Counted from the first letter of the stretch, positions 26,774 through 36,484 are shown. The stretch is DNA of 64,000 bases from an uncultured Bacilli bacterium (GCA_934201705.1 CAKPXF010000001.1:246844-310843), one strand, 5' to 3'. Numbers and translations are program-made. The notes: generated by a model from the sequence alone, not told the origin.

Positions 26774-28404
26774 TGAAAAAATCAAATTTATTATTAATAG
26801 CTTTATTTAGTGTTTCAATATTAGGCTGTAAAAATAATCAAAATAGCAGTAATACTAATTCATCTACTTCTTCTATAGAAGAAAGTAGTTCAAGTGAACA
26901 AGTAAAAGAATTAAGAGCAATTAATATTACAAACTATCAGCATGGGAGTATTAAAGCTAATAAAACTAAGGCCTATGAAGGTGAAGAAATTACACTAACT
27001 ATTATTTGTGATGAAGGCTATGAATTATTAAGTGGTAACTTAAAGTGTAATGATACTGTAATTAATGATAATAAGTTTATTATGATAGATGAGGATGTTA
27101 CTATATATGCAATCTTTACTAAAATACCTTATACATACCCTAAAACTAATATGATAGTAAAAAGTAAAGTTAATGAAAAGGAAGCTATTGCTTATTATGA
27201 AACTAAGTATATTTTAGCTGGAATTGAATTTAAGATGACAGTTTTTGATGATGAAATCATTGAAGATGGCTATGATTTAACTAAAAGAGATAGTGTTGGT
27301 ATACTTGTAAATAAAACTAATGAGACAAAGGGCTTAGCAAGTGGTGAAACTATTAATTTTGCTGGTACTAGTAATGGATATTATGAAATATCTAGAGCTA
27401 AAAGTAGAACTTCATTTTCAGAAAATGGTGATTTTGAAATGAATATTGCTCCTGGAAACAATTTCTATACAAGCTCTTATAAAACAATCCTTGATGATAA
27501 AAATGCTTATGTTGTAACTGTATATTTAGGCTATGATTTATTAAATACTACATATGAGGAAGGCTATAAAAACCTTACAATGTGTCCTTATTTAACAAAT
27601 GCTAATAGTGATGGAATAAATAATCAATATGGTCAAAATGGTTATGGTTATCATTGCTTTTATAAAAATGCCAAAACATTTGCTTTAATTAACGATGATA
27701 ATGCTTTTACAAAAAGGGCAACAGGAACAAATGAAGATATTTTAAATGAAGATTCACTACCTGATAATTACATTTTAGGTGCTAACTTTACAGGACCAGG
27801 CTGGTGGAATATGACATATGTTTGCTTAAATGAGGCTATATCACTTGAAAGCGTTGAATCTATTATTGTTCAAGTAAGATTTAATGAAGCAGTTGCTGGA
27901 GATTGGTTTAGACTTGGAGCTACAACAGATGATGGAACATTCTATGATGCATTTGGCAAGAGTAGTAGTGAAGAATATAGCTATAGCGTTAGTGAAAATA
28001 TTAAAGAAACTGCAGATTATAATTGGAAAACTGGACAATGGGGTGGATGGGATCCATCTTGGAATAGCAAAATTGCTCCAACTTATTATGTTGAAGTGCC
28101 TCTTTATAATATGTTTGCTAGATTTAGTAATGAAGATGGAACTTCATTAAATGATGCTAAAAACAACAATAAGAAGCTTTCTAAACTTGGCGTTTATTTA
28201 ACAGCTAATGTAAAATATAACCTTTCAGTTGGTAATACTTATGTTAGAAAAAATGGAAAGGTAAAGCAAATAAGCAATGCTATGAATTATTCAAGCACTA
28301 AAGAAGAAGGTAAGGATTATTGCTATGCCATAAAGCTTGATAGTGCTCTGCCACAACCAACAACCCTTGAACTAAAGGTATATTCAAAAAGAAACGATGC
28401 ATAA
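26773..28404 (+). CDS. Lipoprotein with InlB-like repeat and beta-sandwich
   Basis: A 543-residue lipoprotein with signal ending SILGC near residue 19, then a Ser/Glu linker. Residues about 48-115 form one Listeria-Bacteroides-type (InlB B) repeat: HGSIKANKTKAYEGEEI, DEGYEL and DEDVTIYAIF are its marks. The rest (about 120-543) looks like two beta-rich modules with similarity in pattern to carbohydrate-binding domains (ILAGIEFKMTVFDDEI, and later VESIIVQVRFNEAVAGDW). No catalytic motif is seen. The gene is coupled to the GH32 gene (TAATG), so it probably binds the same fructan substrate. The function is inference from position. Confidence 0.65.
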   Translation: MKKSNLLLIALFSVSILGCKNNQNSSNTNSSTSSIEESSSSEQVKELRAINITNYQHGSIKANKTKAYEGEEITLTIICDEGYELLSGNLKCNDTVINDNKFIMIDEDVTIYAIFTKIPYTYPKTNMIVKSKVNEKEAIAYYETKYILAGIEFKMTVFDDEIIEDGYDLTKRDSVGILVNKTNETKGLASGETINFAGTSNGYYEISRAKSRTSFSENGDFEMNIAPGNNFYTSSYKTILDDKNAYVVTVYLGYDLLNTTYEEGYKNLTMCPYLTNANSDGINNQYGQNGYGYHCFYKNAKTFALINDDNAFTKRATGTNEDILNEDSLPDNYILGANFTGPGWWNMTYVCLNEAISLESVESIIVQVRFNEAVAGDWFRLGATTDDGTFYDAFGKSSSEEYSYSVSENIKETADYNWKTGQWGGWDPSWNSKIAPTYYVEVPLYNMFARFSNEDGTSLNDAKNNNKKLSKLGVYLTANVKYNLSVGNTYVRKNGKVKQISNAMNYSSTKEEGKDYCYAIKLDSALPQPTTLELKVYSKRNDA

Positions 28405-28417
28405 GGCATCGTTTTTA
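28393..28417 (+). terminator. Rho-independent terminator, GH32 operon
   Basis: AACGATGC and GCATCGTT form an eight-bp stem with a five-base loop that includes the stop codon of the upstream gene; five Ts follow. Confidence 0.85.
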
Positions 28418-28501
28418 ATTAAACTAATTAAAAATAATGCTATATTCTTTAATCTTAATGTGTTAATATTAAAAGGCAATTAAAAGGAAATAGGATAGCA
28501 T

Positions 28502-29701
28502 ATGAAAAACAAGTATCAAAAGACAATTAATGCAAGCTTTGTTGGCTATATCGTTCAAGCAATAGTAAATACATTTGTACCATTACTATTTGTAACCTTT
28601 CAAAAGGATTATAATATTCCAATTGAAAAGATTACTTTATTAATAACAATAAATTATGTTTTGCAATTATTAATAGATTTGGCTTCTACATTTTTAGTAG
28701 ATAAAGTTGGCTATCGTATTTGTGTGGTAACAGCTCATTTGTTTGCATTTTTAGGGTTACTTAGCTTATCATTTTTACCAGAATTATTTAGTGATCCTTT
28801 TATAGGGCTTGTAATATCTATATTGCTATATGCAGTTGGCGGTGGAATAATTGAGGTTGTAGTTAGTCCAATTGTTGAATCATGCCCTAGTGATCATAAG
28901 GAAAAAACAATGAGTATACTTCATTCATTTTATTGTTGGGGATGTGTTATAGTCATAGTTCTTTCGGCTTTATTTTTCTTTATATTTGGAATAAATAATT
29001 GGAAAATATTAGCAATTTTTTGGTCTTTGATACCTCTTGTGAATGGAATTATCTTCTTATTTGTTCCTCTTTTAAATGTTATTGAAGATGGCAAAAAGGG
29101 CTTAAGCATTAAAGAACTTTTTAAAAATAAAACATTTTGGTTTTTCTTTGTGGTTATTATTTGTGCTGGTGCAAGTGAAGCTGCTATTGCTCAATGGTCT
29201 TCAGCCTTTGTTGAAAGTAGCTTAAAGCTTAAAAAAGAAATTGGCGATTTAGTAGGACCTGCGATTTTTGGAGTAATGATGGGTTCATGTAGGTTCTTTT
29301 TTGGAAAAGCAAATAAAAAATTGGATTTAAATAAAGCAATGATGATAAGTGGAATAATCTGTGTTATTTCTTACTTAGCAATAGTTTTATTTAAAAATCC
29401 AATAATTTCTTTAATTGGTATGGCTTTTTCTGGAATAGGCGTTGCTTTATTATGGCCAGGATCCTATAGTTCAGCTTCAGCATCTATTAAAAGAGGTGGA
29501 AACGTTATGTTTGCTCTTTTAGCATTAGGTGGAGATATGGGGTGTATATTAGGTCCAACAATTGTTGGCTTTGTTTCAAGTTCATTTAATAATGATATGA
29601 AAATAGGCATTTTAGTTGCTACAATCTTTCCATTAATACTAGCTATATTAATGATAGTTAAAACATTAAAAAAGAAAAAAGAAGAAATAAAGGAAATTTA
29701 A
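28502..29701 (+). CDS. MFS family transporter
   Basis: A 399-residue membrane protein with about 12 hydrophobic segments in two halves of six and a basic central loop (EDGKKGLSIKELFKNKTF). The first loop (DLASTFLVDKVGYRI) matches the usual MFS loop 2-3 pattern in shape. The C-terminus is a lysine-rich tail (LKKKKEEIKEI). It is near a fructan operon but separated from it by a terminator. The resemblance is to the sugar-type MFS proteins of the FucP-like branch; the substrate and direction cannot be told from sequence. Confidence 0.8.
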   Translation: MKNKYQKTINASFVGYIVQAIVNTFVPLLFVTFQKDYNIPIEKITLLITINYVLQLLIDLASTFLVDKVGYRICVVTAHLFAFLGLLSLSFLPELFSDPFIGLVISILLYAVGGGIIEVVVSPIVESCPSDHKEKTMSILHSFYCWGCVIVIVLSALFFFIFGINNWKILAIFWSLIPLVNGIIFLFVPLLNVIEDGKKGLSIKELFKNKTFWFFFVVIICAGASEAAIAQWSSAFVESSLKLKKEIGDLVGPAIFGVMMGSCRFFFGKANKKLDLNKAMMISGIICVISYLAIVLFKNPIISLIGMAFSGIGVALLWPGSYSSASASIKRGGNVMFALLALGGDMGCILGPTIVGFVSSSFNNDMKIGILVATIFPLILAILMIVKTLKKKKEEIKEI

Positions 29702-29706
29702 AAATA

Positions 29707-30573
29707 TTAAATTGATAATAAAACAACACCAATAGCCCCAAATAATACACCAAGTAGTTTCCACCATTGCATTTTTTCTTTAAACACAATAAAAGAAAAA
29801 ATAGTAACAAAGGAAAGACCACCAACACCTAATACAGGATAAATAAGGCTTGGAGATAAAGAAGTAGTAGCTAGTAAAATAATAAATAAATTTAATAATG
29901 TATTAGAAAAACCTGCACAAGTTGGAATCCAACCGACTTGTTTTAATAATTGCTTTGAATTTGCTTTATCGCTTTTAAGGTATATAATTAGAAAAAATAT
30001 TGTATTAATTACCATAGCAAAAAACATCATCATGCTTCCATGATTTCCTTCAAAATTAATCTGTTGAGTTTTTTGAATAATTGAGCATCCAGCATTACCT
30101 AAAAAAGCAAGTGATACATAAAATAACCATTTAAAAGAGATAGATTTGTCTCTATGATCTTTAGAATATAAACAAAGGAATAATGATAGAGCAACAAACA
30201 ATAAGCCAATAATTACAAGAATAGTTATACTAGAGCCCCAAAAAATAAATCCCCAAATGGCTGTTATGATAAGAGAAAAAGAAATAATAAGGGATGTTAA
30301 TGTCGTTGAACCATATTTTAATGCATATATAGTTCCTATAATTCCAAATATATAGCAGATTCCAAATACTAATGAATAAATTAATACATTAATATCAAAT
30401 GAAAAATTAAAGGTGTAGATTAATCCCCAGCCAATAGTTGCACTAATTGATAACAATAAATTATAAAGATAAATTTCATCTTTATCACTTTTAACTTTTC
30501 TATTGAAAAGCTTGCCAAATATATTAAATGTTGAGTTAAGTAATGTGGCTAAAATCAAATAGACATATGGCAT
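29707..30573 (-). CDS. EamA/DMT family transporter
   Basis: A 288-residue membrane protein with ten predicted membrane segments arranged as two similar halves, the pattern of the drug/metabolite transporter superfamily. Typical pieces are ALKYGSTTLTSLIISFSLIITA in the first half and PVLGVGGLSFVTIFSFIVFKEKM followed by WKLLGVLFGAIGVVLL at the end. The start has a GGAG site on the reverse strand at about 30585. It is convergent with the MFS gene, the two stops being five bases apart, and no separate terminator is visible between them. The substrate is unknown. Confidence 0.78.
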   Translation of the reverse strand: MPYVYLILATLLNSTFNIFGKLFNRKVKSDKDEIYLYNLLLSISATIGWGLIYTFNFSFDINVLIYSLVFGICYIFGIIGTIYALKYGSTTLTSLIISFSLIITAIWGFIFWGSSITILVIIGLLFVALSLFLCLYSKDHRDKSISFKWLFYVSLAFLGNAGCSIIQKTQQINFEGNHGSMMMFFAMVINTIFFLIIYLKSDKANSKQLLKQVGWIPTCAGFSNTLLNLFIILLATTSLSPSLIYPVLGVGGLSFVTIFSFIVFKEKMQWWKLLGVLFGAIGVVLLSI

Positions 30574-31032
30574 ATAATAAATACTCCTTTAAAAGATTGA
30601 ACAATGCTATTATTAAATACTTAACAATTATAACAAAACTAAATATAAATAAGTATTATTATTTTATAAATGAAAAATTTTTTAGCATAGTTATAATGTT
30701 TTATCTTTTTTTTGTGAATATAGCAAAAACAAAAAATAATGCAAGCTTTTGAATTGTTTAATCTAAATAAACTATTTGTAAATGTAACAAGTAATTGAAA
30801 TAAAAATATAAGTGATTTTATGACAAATTTACTAAACAACTATTATCGAAAATAGCTTATTTAAATTTATAATTTAATTGTGTCTTTTGTAAATACGACA
30901 TATATTGCTACAAAATCAAACAAAAGATTGCTATTTTTTCCATTTATCCATCTTTTTTTTACAAAATCATTTATTTTATTAGATGATATGTTACAATCAT
31001 CTTAGAAAGAATATTTAATGATAAATTAAAAT
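30574..31032. other. AT-rich gap between DMT gene and tracrRNA
   Basis: About 460 bases, very AT-rich, without a convincing gene. The first part must hold the reverse-strand promoter of the transporter. On the plus strand a TGTTACAAT extended -10 at 30989-30997 could drive cas9. Nothing else with clear structure is seen. Confidence 0.5.
30989..30997 (+). promoter_or_regulatory. Candidate extended -10 promoter for cas9
   Basis: TG-T-TACAAT fits an extended -10 element. The -35 region is poor. A transcript from here would start near 31004 and would run antisense through the whole tracrRNA gene before reaching the cas9 ribosome site. Confidence 0.35.
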
Positions 31033-31102
31033 AAAAAAAGCCTTACACAAGGCTAATGTATGATTTCGCAAAATGCTTATTTGCACTCGTTATGTAAAAT
31101 CA
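31033..31102 (-). ncRNA. tracrRNA of the type II-A CRISPR system
   Basis: Read on the minus strand, about 70 nt. The 5' part (31102 down to 31086) pairs with CRISPR repeat bases 6-22 with one mismatch, then after a two-base bulge CAAAT pairs with repeat bases 1-5 (GTTTG), the usual upper stem-bulge-lower stem layout. It is followed by a small nexus-like hairpin (AAGCATTTTGCGAAATCA) and a strong terminator, AGCCTT-GTGT-AAGGCT plus seven Ts, ending at 31033. A consensus promoter lies just upstream. The RNA would guide RNase III processing of crRNA and load Cas9. It lies immediately before cas9 and is divergent to it. Confidence 0.88.
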
Positions 31103-31107
31103 CTTTT

Positions 31108-31136
31108 ATTTTAATTTATATCATTTAGAATGTCAA
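31108..31136 (-). promoter_or_regulatory. tracrRNA promoter
   Basis: On the minus strand, TTGACA (31136-31131), a 17-base spacer and TAAAAT (31113-31108). The predicted start is near 31101, at the 5' edge of the anti-repeat. The -35 lies only 10 bases from the cas9 ribosome site. Confidence 0.8.
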
Positions 31137-31156
31137 TAGCATTTTAGGAGGAATTT

Positions 31157-34100
31157 ATGGAAAATTTAAAGAAGCTTAGATTAGGACTAGATATTGGAAC
31201 AAATTCAGTTGGTTATGCTTTATTAGATGAGAATAACAAGTTAATTAGAAAAAACGGTCATACTTTTTGGGGAGTTAGAATGTTTGAAGAAGCTAGTGAT
31301 GCTAGCAGTAGAAGAAGCTATCGTTCAAATAGAAGGAGACTTTCAAGAAGAAAGCAAAGATTAATGGAATTAAAAGAAATTTTTTATGATGAAATATCAA
31401 AAACTGATAAAAATTTCTTTATAAGAACTGAAGATTCATTCTTTAAAATAGAAGATAAAAGATTAAAAAACTCTAGTAATCTTTTTGATGATAAGAATTA
31501 TACAGATTACGATTATTATCATGATTACCCAACTATTTATCATCTTAGAAAGTATTTGTTAGAAACAACAAATAAAGTTGATATTAGATTTATATATTTA
31601 GCAGTTGCACATATTTTAAAATATCGTGGTAATTTTTTGATGCCTGGTGATGAATTTATTCAATCAGATTATGCACAAATCCAAGATGCATTCACTGATA
31701 TAAATGCAACGCTAGTTGAAATGTCTAATAATTTTGAAGAATATGAAGATAATATCGACGATTATTTTGCACAGATAGATACAACTGGCTGCTTTTATGA
31801 AAAATTAAAAGAAATATTAGTTAATGTAAAAGGCATATCAAACAAAAAGAAAGAAATAACAAATCTTTTTAATATTCCTAAGAAATCTCTTGCTAATGAA
31901 TTAATAATACCTCTTCTTTCTGGAAGTAAGATAAATTTAAGTAATTTATCTATAATAAAAAACGAAAAACATGAAAAAATTGATGTTACTCTAGATGATG
32001 AAAATCTTGAGGAAGTTCAAAATAATGCTTGTGAAGAAATTGGAATAATGGCACCAATATTTAGTAAAATAACTGAATTAAAGCGTATTAGTGATTTTTA
32101 TTTTGTAATTAAAATATTAAATTCCAAAGAATCTATTTCTAGTGCAATGGTTGATATATATAATGATCATCAAAAGGATTTAAAGGAATTAAAACAATTC
32201 TTTAAAAAATATTCAAAAGAAGCTTATTCGGCAGTTTTTAGAATAGATAAAAATGATACAAATAAAAACAATTATCCTCATTATATAGGGTATGATAAGG
32301 TAAGTGTTAATAGTAGGAATAAAGTTGCAAAAAGATTTGCTCATTGCTCAAGAGTTGATTTTTATAATTTCTTAAAGAAGAAACTATTAGAAATAAAGGA
32401 TGAAGATGCACAAAATGAAATTTTAAAATTTATAAATAAAATGGATGATGATTCATTTTTACTAAAGCAAAAATCAAATAAGAATGGCGCTTTACCTATG
32501 CAATTACATTTGGCAGAGCTAAAAAAGATATTAAAAAATCAAGCTAATAATTACGCTTTTTTAAATGAAAAAGATGAGTCAGGAATAACTAATATTGATA
32601 AAATTATTGCAATATTTAAATTCAAAGTTCCATATTATGTTGGACCATTAAATAAAAAATCTGATTTTGCATGGGTTGAAAGAACTGATGAAAGAATTAA
32701 ACCATGGAATTTTGATAGGGTTGTTGATGTAGATAGTACTGCAGCAAAATTTATTGAAAGGATGCAAAATAAGTGTTCATATTTAAAAGGCGATAATGAT
32801 TTTTGTTTGCCAAAATCATCAATCGTTTTCTCAGAATATAATTGCTTAGCATATTTAAATAAGCTAATGATAAATGGCTCTTACTTAAGCGTGCAAGATA
32901 AAGAAAAAATATTTAATGAAGTATTTTTAGTAAAGAAGCAACCTACAAGAAAAGATTTAGCAAATTATTTTCAAGCAAATTATAATGCAAATGTGTTAAC
33001 AACAACTGCAAAGGAAATTCCTGAAGTAAATTGTAATATGGCATCTTATTGTGATATGAAAAGAATTTTTGGAAATAGTTTCTCAAAATATAAAGATGAA
33101 ATAGAAAATATTATTAAGGATATTACTGTATTTGAAGATAAAACTGTTCTTGAAAGAAGGTTACATAAATATGGGTTACCTAATGAAATAATAAAACAGC
33201 TAAAAGGATTGAATTATAGCAAATACGCAAATTTGTGTATGAAATTACTAAATGGATTAGTTATTACAAATCCCAATACTGGTGAAATACAAGGAACAGT
33301 ACTTGAAATAATGAGAAAGACCAACTTAAATCTTCAAGAAATATTATATTTAAAAGATTATAGATTAATTGATGCGATTAATGAATATAATGAAGAATTC
33401 ATATCTGATAACAAGAAGATGGACATTAAAGAATATCTTGATGAGTTCGTAACAATTTCACCATTATATAAACGACCATTAATTCAAAGCTATCATATTA
33501 TTGAGGAGATAGAAACTATTTTTAATAGACCAATAGATGAGTATTATATTGAATGTACAAGAACAAATAAGGCAGAAAAGAAAGCTAGTGTTTCAAGATA
33601 TGATAATCTAAAGCGTCTTTATAATGCATGTAAAGGCAATACTCAATTAATTAATGAAAAAATCGACTTTGATGAGTTAAATAAGTCATTAGATGAAAAT
33701 AAAAATGCCTTAAAATCAGACTTACTATTTTTATATTTCACGCAATTAGGTAGATGTATGTATTCTTTAGAACCGATTGATATAGAAGAATTAAAGGATA
33801 ATTCAAAATATGATATTGATCATATTTATCCTCAATCATTAATTAAAGATGATTCAATTGCTAATAGAGTATTGGTAAAGAAAACGTTAAATAATTCTAA
33901 AAGTGATAAGTTTTTATATGAAGCAAATGTTTTAAATCCAAAGGCCTATGCCTTTTATAAAAAGCTTTATGAATCTAATTTGATTTCTAAAGAAAAATAT
34001 ACAAGACTAACTGAAAAGGAAATACCAAGTAGTAAACTTGATAAATTTGTTAATAGACAAATAGTAAGTACTAATCAAGCAGTAAAATCACTAATTCAAA

Positions 34101-35302
34101 CGTTAAAGGAATATCATAATGTAAAAGATACAAATATTATTTACTCAAAAGCAGAAAATGTTTCAGCATTTAGACATAAATTTGATTTAGTTAAGTCAAG
34201 AACTGCTAATAATTTTCACCATGCTCATGATGCTTATTTAAATGTTATAGTTGGTGGCGTTTTAAATAAATATTTTAGCTATCGACATTTTAATGAATAT
34301 AAAGATGTTGCTAGAATAAAAAACAATGGTGATACATTAAATGTTGATAAAATATTTGAAAAAGAAGTTGTAATAAATGGTAATGTAGTTATTTGGAATA
34401 AAAACGAACTTATTAAACGAATAAAGCATGATATGTATGAAAGATTTGATATTTCAGAAACAATTAGAACGTATAATTCAAATATTATGATCCCTAAAGT
34501 AACTATTTTACCTGCAAGCAATGATCAGTTAATCGGAGTGAAGAGCACAACAAAAGTAGCTGATACAACAAAATATGGTGGATTAAAATCTAATTCTTTT
34601 TCAAAATACGTATTATTAGAAACCTTAAATAAAGGAAAAGTTACTAGTATTTTAGAAGCAATTCCAAAGATGAATGAAAATAATATTGATGAGTATCTTC
34701 AAGCAATTGGTTATAGTGATTATAGAGTAATGTGTAATAATGTAAAAATAAATGCAACATTAATACAGGAAAAGAAAAAATTTGTTATTACAGGTAAATC
34801 AAGTGATGCTTATTTGATTAAGAATTTAAATGATAGATTTTTTTCTTATAGTGACATGCTTACTATCAAAAAAATAGATAAATATTTGGATTTTATTAGT
34901 AAGAATGAACATGTTGTGGAAAATGAAAATATGATTGTTATATCAAAAGCGAAAGAAGGAAACAATGATGTTATATTAACTGAAAAAGAAATAGATAATT
35001 TAATTAATCGAATACTTCAAATGTATGCAACAGCAACTTATAATTATGGAAATATAGTGTCAATAAGTGATAATATTAGAAATAACTTTCAATCTTTAAA
35101 ATTATCTTCAAAAATTGAAGTTATAAATGAGTTGTTAAAATTATTAAAAACAAATGAAAGGAAGCTTGCTGATTTAACGAAAATTGGCTTATCTAAAAAT
35201 AGTGGTGTGCTAAAAATCAATAAAAAACTATCAAAAGGCACAAAAATAATTCTTGAATCATATACTGGTTATTACAAGAAAGTTTTATATGAGGTTAAAT
35301 AA
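31157..35302 (+). CDS. cas9: CRISPR-associated endonuclease Cas9 (type II-A)
   Basis: RNA-guided DNA endonuclease of 1381 residues, near the size of Streptococcus pyogenes Cas9. All catalytic elements are present: RuvC-I LGLDIGTNSVGYA (Asp12), arginine-rich bridge helix SRRSYRSNRRRLSRRKQR, RuvC-II YYIECTR (Glu799), HNH motif DIDHIYPQS (His889) with downstream Asn in TLNNSKSDK, and RuvC-III HHAHDAYLN (His1022, Asp1025). The C-terminal PAM-interacting region shows TKYGGLKSNSFSKYVLLE and ends SYTGYYKKVLYEV, aligning with the end of II-A Cas9 proteins but without the RKR segment that reads NGG in S. pyogenes, so the PAM is probably different. AGGAGG at 31146-31151 sets the start. It overlaps cas1 by one base (TAATG). 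Confidence 0.97.
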   Translation: MENLKKLRLGLDIGTNSVGYALLDENNKLIRKNGHTFWGVRMFEEASDASSRRSYRSNRRRLSRRKQRLMELKEIFYDEISKTDKNFFIRTEDSFFKIEDKRLKNSSNLFDDKNYTDYDYYHDYPTIYHLRKYLLETTNKVDIRFIYLAVAHILKYRGNFLMPGDEFIQSDYAQIQDAFTDINATLVEMSNNFEEYEDNIDDYFAQIDTTGCFYEKLKEILVNVKGISNKKKEITNLFNIPKKSLANELIIPLLSGSKINLSNLSIIKNEKHEKIDVTLDDENLEEVQNNACEEIGIMAPIFSKITELKRISDFYFVIKILNSKESISSAMVDIYNDHQKDLKELKQFFKKYSKEAYSAVFRIDKNDTNKNNYPHYIGYDKVSVNSRNKVAKRFAHCSRVDFYNFLKKKLLEIKDEDAQNEILKFINKMDDDSFLLKQKSNKNGALPMQLHLAELKKILKNQANNYAFLNEKDESGITNIDKIIAIFKFKVPYYVGPLNKKSDFAWVERTDERIKPWNFDRVVDVDSTAAKFIERMQNKCSYLKGDNDFCLPKSSIVFSEYNCLAYLNKLMINGSYLSVQDKEKIFNEVFLVKKQPTRKDLANYFQANYNANVLTTTAKEIPEVNCNMASYCDMKRIFGNSFSKYKDEIENIIKDITVFEDKTVLERRLHKYGLPNEIIKQLKGLNYSKYANLCMKLLNGLVITNPNTGEIQGTVLEIMRKTNLNLQEILYLKDYRLIDAINEYNEEFISDNKKMDIKEYLDEFVTISPLYKRPLIQSYHIIEEIETIFNRPIDEYYIECTRTNKAEKKASVSRYDNLKRLYNACKGNTQLINEKIDFDELNKSLDENKNALKSDLLFLYFTQLGRCMYSLEPIDIEELKDNSKYDIDHIYPQSLIKDDSIANRVLVKKTLNNSKSDKFLYEANVLNPKAYAFYKKLYESNLISKEKYTRLTEKEIPSSKLDKFVNRQIVSTNQAVKSLIQTLKEYHNVKDTNIIYSKAENVSAFRHKFDLVKSRTANNFHHAHDAYLNVIVGGVLNKYFSYRHFNEYKDVARIKNNGDTLNVDKIFEKEVVINGNVVIWNKNELIKRIKHDMYERFDISETIRTYNSNIMIPKVTILPASNDQLIGVKSTTKVADTTKYGGLKSNSFSKYVLLETLNKGKVTSILEAIPKMNENNIDEYLQAIGYSDYRVMCNNVKINATLIQEKKKFVITGKSSDAYLIKNLNDRFFSYSDMLTIKKIDKYLDFISKNEHVVENENMIVISKAKEGNNDVILTEKEIDNLINRILQMYATATYNYGNIVSISDNIRNNFQSLKLSSKIEVINELLKLLKTNERKLADLTKIGLSKNSGVLKINKKLSKGTKIILESYTGYYKKVLYEVK

Positions 35303-36174
35303 TGGCTTTTAGAACCATAGTTATTAATGATAGGTGTAAACTAGAATACTCACTCAATTATTTAATATGCAGAAAACTAAATGATGAAAAAAGAGTCGTG
35401 TTAGATGAAATAAAATTACTAATAATCAATTCTACGCAAGTATCAATATCTTCGTATTTGATTAATAAATGTATTGAAAAGAAAATTAAAATTATAATAA
35501 CTGATGATTCACATAACCCAAGCGGTGAAATAGTAAGTTATTATAATAATTATTACCCTTATAGAAAAATAAAAGAGCAAATTTCTTTCTCTGATGATAA
35601 TAAAAAGTATTTATGGAAAGAAATAATTTATGAAAAAATTAACAATCAATCAAGAAATCTAAAAATGAAGAATAAATTTCAAGAGTATGAAATGCTAGTT
35701 GACTATAGAAATAATATTGAACTTGATGATGTAACAAATAGAGAAGGTCATAGTGCTAAAGTATACTTTAATACCTTATTTGGTAAAGAGTTTAATAGAA
35801 GAAGTGATTGTTTTATTAATACAGCTTTAAATTATGGCTATTCTATAGTTTTAGCGACAATTAATCGTGAGATAAAATCATTTGGCTATTTAACAGAACT
35901 TGGAATTCATCATATAGGTGAATCAAATCAGTTTAACTTGTCATGTGATTTTATTGAGCCATTACGTCCACTTATAGATTCATATGTAATAAATGGGCAA
36001 GCTAATGAAGATAATTATCGAAGTTTATTTATTAATATGCTTTCAAAAGAAGTTTTTTACAATAATCAACTAATTAAATTAGATAATGCAATACATTTAT
36101 ATGTTGAAGATTTATTACTTTACTTAAAAACTGGTGAAAAAGGAAGAATTAAATTTATAAAGTATGAGCTATAG
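35302..36174 (+). CDS. cas1: CRISPR integrase Cas1
   Basis: Cas1 with Cas2 inserts new spacers at the leader end of the array. The 290-residue protein has the N-terminal beta domain (MAFRTIVINDRCKLEY, LINSTQVSISSYLI) and the C-terminal helical catalytic domain. Expected metal ligands are visible: Glu in NREGHSAKVYF, His in ELGIHHIGESNQFNLSCD, and the acidic residues in SCDFIEPLRPLID. The length and motifs fit type II-A Cas1. It is translationally coupled to cas9, and its 3' end overlaps cas2 by 11 bases. Confidence 0.96.
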   Translation: MAFRTIVINDRCKLEYSLNYLICRKLNDEKRVVLDEIKLLIINSTQVSISSYLINKCIEKKIKIIITDDSHNPSGEIVSYYNNYYPYRKIKEQISFSDDNKKYLWKEIIYEKINNQSRNLKMKNKFQEYEMLVDYRNNIELDDVTNREGHSAKVYFNTLFGKEFNRRSDCFINTALNYGYSIVLATINREIKSFGYLTELGIHHIGESNQFNLSCDFIEPLRPLIDSYVINGQANEDNYRSLFINMLSKEVFYNNQLIKLDNAIHLYVEDLLLYLKTGEKGRIKFIKYEL

Positions 36175-36484
36175 ATATATGAGAACATTATTATTTTTTG
36201 ATTTGCCGTCAATCACTTTGAAGGAAAAGAAACAGTATAGAGATTTTGTTAAATATTTAAAAGCACTTGGTTTCTATAGGTTACAAGAATCAGTTTTTTG
36301 TAAAATGGATATAGATAAGCAAGCAATGGATTCATCAATAAAAAGAATTGAATCAAAATTGCCTCTAGAAGGAAGCGTTATTGCTTTAAGCGTAACAGAA
36401 AAACAGTTTTCAACAATGAAAATATTACTTGGCGATATAGAAACTGATGTAATTAATTCTGATGAAAGGGTAATAATGTTATGA
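36164..36484 (+). CDS. cas2: CRISPR-associated protein Cas2
   Basis: A 106-residue ferredoxin-fold partner of Cas1 that holds two Cas1 dimers on the prespacer. The start MSYRYMRTLLFFDLPS is typical for type II-A Cas2, which supports the ATG at 36164 despite the 11-base overlap with cas1 and the weak ribosome site. Conserved FVKYLKALGFYRLQESVF follows. It overlaps csn2 by four bases (ATGA). Confidence 0.94.
   Translation: MSYRYMRTLLFFDLPSITLKEKKQYRDFVKYLKALGFYRLQESVFCKMDIDKQAMDSSIKRIESKLPLEGSVIALSVTEKQFSTMKILLGDIETDVINSDERVIML

Noticed and set aside
27884..28150. 88-aa frame inside the second GH32-operon lipoprotein
   Set aside because: Shadow frame; the larger frame has continuous beta-domain sequence and a lipoprotein signal.
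30805..30830. Second tracrRNA-like copy (AAGTGATTTTATGAC) on the plus strand
   Set aside because: Only about 11 matching AT-rich bases, no terminator or promoter in register; chance is likely.
30543..30839. Short open frames on both strands before cas9
   Set aside because: Very AT-rich, no ribosome sites, low-complexity Lys/Asn/Ile/Phe content; looks like chance.
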